54,808 bases of DNA from Prevotella sp. (GTDB lineage Bacteria; Bacteroidota; Bacteroidia; Bacteroidales; Bacteroidaceae). Location of the stretch: positions 1 through 54,808 of the forward strand of contig JAFVHN010000056.1 in NCBI GenBank assembly GCA_017474515.1, written 5' to 3'. The notes beneath the pieces were generated by a model, which was given only the letters and a program-made list of their open reading frames with translations, was not told the DNA's origin and searched no databases. This document shows, in pieces, positions 50,043 to 54,808 of the stretch (positions within the stretch are counted from its first letter, which is position 1; the number at the start of each line of letters is the position of its first letter). Both the position numbers and the translations under genes were made by a program.

Positions 50043-50527
50043 GGGTTGAATCGGTTTTTCAGTTTTTTGATTGCCTGGGAAAGATGTTTGTAAACGGCGG
50101 CTTCGCTGATGCCCACTTCCTGCGCTATCTCGCGGTATTTCAGCCGGTCGCCGTAGTGCATGAGGAAGACGCGGCGCGTCTGCGGCGTCAGCTCGCCATG
50201 GATGAACTGCTGGTATTCCCGGTAGAGCGCCTCTTCCTCGTCGCGGCCGTCGTCGGCCACGTCGTCGAGGGGCAGTGCCCGTCGCATGCGTTCGTGCAGT
50301 TTCATCCGTTTCAGGCGGTTCAGACATTCATGTCGCACACTGCTGCGGGCGTAGGCCACCAGCCGGTCGCCCGTCGGCAACAGGTCGGCCGTCATCAGCC
50401 GCGCCATGACGTCGCTGACGGCGTCGCGGCCGTCCTCCTCGTCGTGAAGCAGCAGGTACGCCGTGCGCAGCAGCTCTTCGTAGTGCAGGCGGTAAAGGTC
50501 CGCCACCATTTGGTCGTTCTTCGGCAT
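50039..50527 (-). CDS. ECF RNA polymerase sigma factor
   Basis: A 162-residue ECF sigma factor. Region 2 is at about 10-70 (LYRLHYEELLRTAYLLLHDEEDGRDAVSDVMARLM), and region 4 at about 110-158 (LTPQTRRVFLMHYGDRLKYREIAQEVGISEAAVYKHLSQAIKKLKNRF). It starts the operon sigma, anti-sigma, barrel protein. Confidence 0.92.
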   Translation of the reverse strand: MPKNDQMVADLYRLHYEELLRTAYLLLHDEEDGRDAVSDVMARLMTADLLPTGDRLVAYARSSVRHECLNRLKRMKLHERMRRALPLDDVADDGRDEEEALYREYQQFIHGELTPQTRRVFLMHYGDRLKYREIAQEVGISEAAVYKHLSQAIKKLKNRFNP

Positions 50528-50547
50528 TCTTTTTTTGTCTTTTACCT

Positions 50548-50555
50548 GATAGACA
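50548..50555 (-). promoter_or_regulatory. Candidate ECF-type promoter of the third ECF operon
   Basis: The minus strand reads TGTCTATC here, similar to the CGTCTA element before the sigma gene at 15260. No TAnnTTTG box was seen upstream of the gene. Confidence 0.3.
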
Positions 50556-50615
50556 ATTCAACCGGATTTTTCCCAACCCTGAAAAGAAATAATTTTTATG
50601 AAGTCCGTAAAAAAA

Positions 50616-50671
50616 AAGCCCTTGCTCTTTCGGTGAATACGAACTCGCATTCAGCGGAAAAACAAGGGCTT
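50616..50671 (-). terminator. Terminator of the symporter gene
   Basis: AAGCCCTTG and CAAGGGCTT form the outer stem, with GAATACGAA/TTCGTATTC-like pairing inside. On the minus strand it ends in a run of T (complement of AAAAAAAAA at 50609-50617), 22 bp after the symporter stop. Confidence 0.85.
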
Positions 50672-50693
50672 ATATGCAGATGTCAACAATGGC

Positions 50694-52226
50694 TTAACGC
50701 TTCATTTTCTTATAGCAGTTGAACATGAGTTCCACGTCTTTTTCCGACAGTTTCGGCGTAAGCAGGCTGGCCACCACCACGACCACGAATCCGCCAACCA
50801 TGGCCACGGCGCCGCAGTTGATGGGGTTCATGGGGTTGCCCAACAGCATGTTGACAACGGTGAGCCCCACACCCCACACGAAGCATGCCCACACGCCGCC
50901 CTTGGTGGCTCCGCGCCAATAGAGGCCGAGCATGAACGGGGCAAGGAAGGCTCCGGCCAGGGCGCCCCATGAGATGCCCATGAGCTGGGCAATGAAGGTG
51001 GGCGGATTGAGCGCGATAAGCAGCGAAATGGTGATGAAGAACACGATGAGCACACGCATGATGACCACCTTGCGGCGTTCCACCCGCTCGGCCACCACGT
51101 CGTCGATGCTGCCTTCTTCCACCTCGCCCGGCAGCGACTTCTTGTCGCGGTAGATGAGGTCGAGGGTCATCGTGCTGCTCGACGTGAGCACCAGCGAGGC
51201 CAGCGTGGACATGCTGGCCGAGAGCACCAGCAACACCACCAGCGCAATCATGAAATCGGGCAGCGAGGCCAGCATGGAAGGAATGATGGAGTCGAAGTCC
51301 AAACGGCCGTTGGGAAGGGTGGGCGGCATGCCGAACAGGCGTCCGAAACCTCCGAGGAAATAACAGCCGCCGGCCACGATGAAGGCAAAGAGCGTTGAGA
51401 TGATGGTGCCACGGCGGATGGCACTCTCATCGGTGATGCTGTAGAATTTTCCCACCATCTGCGGCAAGCCCCATGTGCCCAGAGAGGTGAGCACCACCAC
51501 GCCGAGAAGGTTCCAAGGGTCGGGGCCCCACAACGAGGCGAAACCGCCATTGCCGCCGCCATCGTCGGCAGGCAGCTGCGACATCTTCTCAAAGGCTGCG
51601 GAAAGGCCGCCCTGGGCACTGAGCACGGCGGCAATGACACAGACAATGCCGAAAAGCATGATAATGCCCTGTATGAAGTCGTTCATGGCCGTGGCCTTAT
51701 AGCCGCCAAGGATGACATAGACGGCGGTGAGCACCGCCATGATGATGACGCAATACTGGTAAGGAATGCCGAAACCCATCTCGAAAAGGGTGGAAATGCC
51801 TTTGTAAACGCCTGCCGTGTAGGGAATAAGGAACACGAAGGCAATGACGCTGGCCGTGACGCGCAGGCCCTGGCTCTGGTAGCGCGTGCCGAAGAAGTCG
51901 GGCATGGTGCGGCTGTCGATGTGCTGCGTCATCAGCTTCGTACGACGGCCCAGCAACAACCAGGCCAACAGGGAGCCGATGACGGCATTTCCCACGCCAA
52001 TCCATGTGCTCGACAGGCCGTATTTCCAGCCAAACTGTCCGGCGTAGCCCACGAAGACCACTGCCGAGAAATAACTGGTGCCGTAGGCAAAGGCGGTGAG
52101 CCATGGACCCACGCTGCGCCCGCCGAGCACGAAGCCGTCAACACTTCTGGCCTGTTTGCGCGAGAACACGCCCACGGCAACCGTGATGGCCAGGAAAACA
52201 ATCGTAAGTAGAATTTTGATGAACAT
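50694..52226 (-). CDS. Sodium:solute symporter (SSS family)
   Basis: A 510-residue integral membrane protein with about 13 hydrophobic segments. SSS landmarks are the N-terminal SVDGFVLGGRSVGPWLTAFAYGTSYFSA (about 29-56), IPYTAGVYKGISTLFEMGFG, and a segment LASLVLTSSSTMTLDLIYRDKK (about 345-366), where Ser/Thr line the sodium site. It uses the sodium gradient to take up a sugar, amino acid or vitamin; which one cannot be told. A gap of 35 bp separates it from the nuclease gene upstream. Confidence 0.9.
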   Translation of the reverse strand: MFIKILLTIVFLAITVAVGVFSRKQARSVDGFVLGGRSVGPWLTAFAYGTSYFSAVVFVGYAGQFGWKYGLSSTWIGVGNAVIGSLLAWLLLGRRTKLMTQHIDSRTMPDFFGTRYQSQGLRVTASVIAFVFLIPYTAGVYKGISTLFEMGFGIPYQYCVIIMAVLTAVYVILGGYKATAMNDFIQGIIMLFGIVCVIAAVLSAQGGLSAAFEKMSQLPADDGGGNGGFASLWGPDPWNLLGVVVLTSLGTWGLPQMVGKFYSITDESAIRRGTIISTLFAFIVAGGCYFLGGFGRLFGMPPTLPNGRLDFDSIIPSMLASLPDFMIALVVLLVLSASMSTLASLVLTSSSTMTLDLIYRDKKSLPGEVEEGSIDDVVAERVERRKVVIMRVLIVFFITISLLIALNPPTFIAQLMGISWGALAGAFLAPFMLGLYWRGATKGGVWACFVWGVGLTVVNMLLGNPMNPINCGAVAMVGGFVVVVVASLLTPKLSEKDVELMFNCYKKMKR

Positions 52227-52261
52227 CTTTTTATAAATTTTGTTTTTCTTCTTTTCTTTTT

Positions 52262-53290
52262 CTATTTCTGTTGTTCTAAGAAGAATTGCTTCTGTTGCTC
52301 AATCTCACGTTTCAGCTCTTCCTCCGTAGGCATGTAAGTCATGTACTTGGCTGCGAAAATCTGATCGTTGTCATGCAGCACTGAGTAGCGGGCTATCGTT
52401 TTGTCCGTATCGGTACACAACAGCACACCAATGGTGGGTTGGTCATCATCGCCTTTTACCATGTCATCGTACATACGGACATACATGTCCAGCTGGCCAA
52501 TGTCCTGATGCGAGAGGCAATGCGTCTTCAACTCAAAAATGACAAAACGCTTCATTTTGAAATTATAAAACACCAGGTCGATATAGAAGTCTGCCGTATC
52601 GGTGACAATGTGTTGTTGACGTTCCACAAAAGCAAAGCCCCTGCCCAATTCAAGAATAAACTTTTCGAGGTTGCTTATGAGAGCCTGCTCCAGCTCAGAC
52701 TCTGAATAGGCACTGTTGCGCTGAAATCCCATAAACTCGGCTACCACGGGGTTCTTGATGTATTCCAACGGGTCTTTGTCTGCCTGTTGGGGCAAGTCGC
52801 AGGAACTGACAGGCAACTGTGCCGACAGGCGCCGTTCATAGTACTGAGTGGAGATGTTGCGGTCGAGTTCACGAACGCTCCAAATATTCTCCGAAGCAGC
52901 TTTAAGATACCATATTCTTGCTTCGGGATTAACGACAGACAGAACACGCCGGACATGCGACCACCCAAGATTGTGAACACGCGTGTTCACAATCTGTAAA
53001 TCGGGGAATAGAAGATAGAATTTCTTGTAATAGTCAAGATTTCGTTTGCTATAACTATTGCCGTAAATCGAGGTCAGGTTCTCTGCGAGTGTCTTTATCA
53101 ATCTTTTACCATATTCAGCCCGTGACTGTCCCGCTTGTTCTTCCTGAACAATACGCCGCCCAACATTCCAAAAGGTGGTTATTGCGGTCTGCCCTGCTGC
53201 GGCATACGCTATTTGTCTCCCTTTTTCTATGATGGCTTTCACATCATTAACAAAGGACCTTTCTTTCTGATTGACGTCATTGTTTGTCAT
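52262..53290 (-). CDS. YhcG/DUF1016-type PD-(D/E)XK nuclease
   Basis: A 342-residue protein. The N-terminal DUF1016 winged-helix-like domain (about 10-155, TTFWNVGRRIVQEEQAGQSRAEYGKRLIKTLA) precedes a PD-(D/E)XK nuclease fold (about 170-335) with D238 in FYIDLVFYN and E253/K255 in IFELK. Relatives are found beside restriction and mobile-element loci. The gene is visibly more AT-rich than its neighbours and its codons differ (more TTT, AAA, ATT), which suggests transfer. It lies alone between a symporter and a porin with no methylase partner. Confidence 0.88.
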   Translation of the reverse strand: MTNNDVNQKERSFVNDVKAIIEKGRQIAYAAAGQTAITTFWNVGRRIVQEEQAGQSRAEYGKRLIKTLAENLTSIYGNSYSKRNLDYYKKFYLLFPDLQIVNTRVHNLGWSHVRRVLSVVNPEARIWYLKAASENIWSVRELDRNISTQYYERRLSAQLPVSSCDLPQQADKDPLEYIKNPVVAEFMGFQRNSAYSESELEQALISNLEKFILELGRGFAFVERQQHIVTDTADFYIDLVFYNFKMKRFVIFELKTHCLSHQDIGQLDMYVRMYDDMVKGDDDQPTIGVLLCTDTDKTIARYSVLHDNDQIFAAKYMTYMPTEEELKREIEQQKQFFLEQQK

Positions 53291-53388
53291 CTTTACGCTT
53301 CGTTTTTATTATTTGGGATGGAATTAGTAAGAGATGAGCCGTTCATTCCTAAACAGCAGATGGGTCAAAAAACATCAAACTGCAAATA

Positions 53389-54462
53389 CTAAAAAGCGAA
53401 CTGCACCTGGGCCTGGAGCCAGTTGTAGTCGTCCTGGAACTGGCTCCAGGTGCGGGTGTATTGCAATTGTAGGCGGCACTTCTTGTAGAACCAGTATTGC
53501 AGTCCCATGGTGGCCTGCGTCTGGCTGTAGTCCATGTCGGTGTTGCGGTCGTAGTAGTCGGCACTGGCCACCATGTCGAGGCCGTTGGCCAGCGGCACGC
53601 AGGCCGTGACGTAACCACCGCGGCTTCCCACGTCGCCGTCCTTGCCTCCGAGCCATTCTGCCCTGACGCTCACCGGCCTTGCCTCTTTGTATTTGCCAGG
53701 GGCGTAGGCACCCGTTTTCAGTTCTGCGCCGATGCTATAGCGGTCGCGGGTGTAGTCGTCGCCGACTTTCACGCCCGGGTTCCAAGCGGCCTGTCCCACG
53801 GCGTGGCCTTTGCCTTTCTGTCCCGATGCCACCACGCGGAAGCCCTTCACGGGCCGCACTTCCAGCTTTGCTATGAGGTCCTTGTTGTTGTTGCCGTCGC
53901 GACGGTTCACGCCCTGCCCGTTCATGACGGCCAGCTCGTAGTGGAGTTTGTTGGAGGCCAGGTCGCCAAAGACCATCAGTCCCATGTCGCGGCCATAGTT
54001 CACGCCGTTGAGCGGGTCGGGACCCTCGCCAGCCAGGAAGAGCACAGCCTGCGAATACACGTCGATGAGTTCCAACTGCGTGGGCGACAGCGGGTTTTCC
54101 ATGGAATAGCTGTGCTTGAACTGTCCAAGCCTTACGGTGAGGGCCTGGTCGTTGGAGAGACGGTAGTCGGTATAAAATTCCTGCACCACGCTCGAGAAGT
54201 CGTGCATGAAGAGGAACGACCAGCGGTCGGTGATGCGTGCCTTTGCCCAAAGCAGCGTGCGCTTCAGGTTGAAGTCGTTGACGTTCTGCCCGTTGGCGTC
54301 ATTCCACGAATAGCCGCCCTGGGCATAGCCGTTGAAGGTGATGCGCGAGGCGATGTCTTTCATCCAGTCGGGGTCCGACTGTTGTGCCCGTGCCGGGCCG
54401 ATGGTTACTGCCGACAGCAGGAAGGCGGCCGGAAGCAGTAGCGAGTGTATTTTTTTCATCAT
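53389..54462 (-). CDS. Phosphate-selective porin-like (OprO/P) outer-membrane protein
   Basis: A 357-residue protein with a signal peptide (1-27, MM-KKIHSLLLPAAFLLSAVTIGPARAQ). The mature part has the OprP-type strand pattern (ITFNGYAQGGYSW, FNLKRTLLWAKARITDRWSFLFMHDF, LTVRLGQFKHSYSMENPLSP) and ends in a terminal strand WLQAQVQFAF with the C-terminal Phe. It probably forms a trimeric channel for phosphate or another anion. The longer frame starts at 54522, but the ATG at 54462 is after the promoter. Confidence 0.86.
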   Translation of the reverse strand: MMKKIHSLLLPAAFLLSAVTIGPARAQQSDPDWMKDIASRITFNGYAQGGYSWNDANGQNVNDFNLKRTLLWAKARITDRWSFLFMHDFSSVVQEFYTDYRLSNDQALTVRLGQFKHSYSMENPLSPTQLELIDVYSQAVLFLAGEGPDPLNGVNYGRDMGLMVFGDLASNKLHYELAVMNGQGVNRRDGNNNKDLIAKLEVRPVKGFRVVASGQKGKGHAVGQAAWNPGVKVGDDYTRDRYSIGAELKTGAYAPGKYKEARPVSVRAEWLGGKDGDVGSRGGYVTACVPLANGLDMVASADYYDRNTDMDYSQTQATMGLQYWFYKKCRLQLQYTRTWSQFQDDYNWLQAQVQFAF

Positions 54463-54499
54463 GAGGAAATAATTATTCGGTTGTTTTTCAAATTGTCGG

Positions 54500-54507
54500 C
54501 AAAGGTA
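54500..54507 (-). promoter_or_regulatory. Promoter of the porin gene
   Basis: Minus-strand TACCTTTG matches TAnnTTTG with a TTG at 54527-54529 and a 19-bp spacer. Confidence 0.65.
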
Positions 54508-54582
54508 AGTATTTCCGTGCAATCTGCAAGGTCTTTTCGCGATTATTTTCTAAAATGAAAGCAAAAAGAGCAAAATCGGGCG

Positions 54583-54644
54583 TATAGGTCATTTTGCAGG
54601 CTGTAATCGACCACATGTTGTTCTATAGGTCAAATTGCAGGCTG
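54583..54644. repeat. 21-bp direct repeat pair with hairpin
   Basis: TATAGGTCATTTTGCAGGCT and TATAGGTCAAATTGCAGGCT (each plus one further G) occur 41 bp apart (54583 and 54624) with two differences. The second copy leads into the hairpin TTGCAGGC/GCCTGCAA (54635-54660), which ends at the -33 element of the next promoter. Confidence 0.8.
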
Positions 54645-54684
54645 AGATTTCGGCCTGCAATTTTGCTGTGTCAATGAAAGTTCT

Positions 54685-54692
54685 TACCTTTA
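54685..54692 (+). promoter_or_regulatory. Promoter of the candidate RNA at the right edge
   Basis: TACCTTTA differs from TAnnTTTG only in the last base; TTTTG at 54661-54665 stands exactly 19 bp before it. Confidence 0.5.
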
Positions 54693-54697
54693 CATCG

Positions 54698-54806
54698 CAG
54701 TCTGAAGCATAGTGGAGCTCTGCTGGGGAGCAACTCCATGAGGAATAGGACTGTGCAGATCGACAAGTATGGGCAGGGGTCTCTATTGGCGGGGCTCCTG
54801 CTTTTT
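54698..54806 (+). ncRNA. Candidate small structured RNA of about 110 nt
   Basis: No open frame of note. The predicted transcript start is near 54698. A closing stem CAGTC (54698-54702) / GACTG (54749-54753) encloses a hairpin TGGAG (54713-54717) / CTCCA (54734-54738) with inner CTC/GAG pairing. A terminator-like hairpin GCAGGGG (54773-54779) / CTCCTGC (54795-54801) is followed by TTTTT. No match to a known RNA family is claimed, and no SRP-type GGAA tetraloop is present. Confidence 0.45.
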
Positions 54807-54808
54807 CA

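Noticed and set aside
54698-54806. SRP RNA, tmRNA or 6S RNA
   Set aside because: The SRP GGAA tetraloop, a tmRNA tRNA-like end with CCA, and a long 6S-type open bubble were looked for and not seen.
1-54808. tRNA or rRNA genes
   Set aside because: No GGTTCRAATCC-type T-arm with matching cloverleaf arms and no rRNA-like conserved stretch was seen; only isolated TTCGAA words within genes.

Overview
The window looks like a chromosomal segment of a GC-rich member of the Bacteroidales, most likely a Prevotella relative that degrades plant cell walls. The evidence is: promoters of the Bacteroidetes type (-7 box TAnnTTTG) before many genes and no strong Shine-Dalgarno sequences; ECF sigma/anti-sigma/outer-membrane modules; secreted pectin- and glucan-active proteins; a T9SS-like C-terminal tail on a pectate lyase; and housekeeping genes in Bacteroidetes arrangements. 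No rRNA, tRNA, CRISPR, transposase, integrase or prophage gene was seen.

Layout. 1-2.6 kb: a GTPase of unknown role and a partner gene cut by the left edge. 3-8.3 kb: zinc-ribbon membrane protein, ADP-ribosylglycohydrolase, PL9 pectate lyase and GH2 beta-glucuronidase. 8.5-12 kb: rbfA, a LolC/E-type permease and an LtaS-like transferase, tightly packed. 12-13.2 kb: membrane metallophosphoesterase. 14-16.3 kb: glycosyltransferase, then an ECF sigma factor with a membrane partner. 16.5-18.8 kb: a second ECF operon (sigma, anti-sigma, small secreted protein, outer-membrane protein). 18.9-26 kb: a co-directional run including LUD, tfoX-like, gpr-like, ispG, purE, PAP2-like and rpoN genes. 26.4-29.7 kb: Gfo/Idh/MocA oxidoreductase, SDR epimerase and Fe-alcohol dehydrogenase. 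30.2-34.5 kb: a BlaI/M56 pair translationally coupled to a secreted beta-helix protein, meeting a Sde182-like gene end to end. 36-46.1 kb: an MGMT-domain gene, then a LacI regulator leading GH9, outer-membrane barrel and GH9 genes. 46.8-50.5 kb: a third ECF module controlling a barrel protein with an STN domain. 50.7-54.5 kb: sodium/solute symporter, a YhcG-type nuclease and a porin. The right edge holds a candidate structured RNA.

How the parts fit. Four groups of secreted proteins (PL9/GH2; beta-helix; Sde182-like; GH9-barrel-GH9) point to use of pectin and beta-glucans. Control would come from LacI-type operators, a BlaI-type repressor and ECF switches. No SusC/SusD pair is present; the barrels next to the GH9 genes belong to the shorter TonB-receptor-like family.

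The most unusual feature is the intergenic DNA. Six copies of a roughly 215-235 bp element carry two conserved inverted repeats, with compensating changes between copies. Around them are REP-like GC hairpins, and many genes have a short tandem array (period 7-10) directly after the stop codon, using different motifs (CCTAGG, TCTAGA, GTGAAAA) at different genes.
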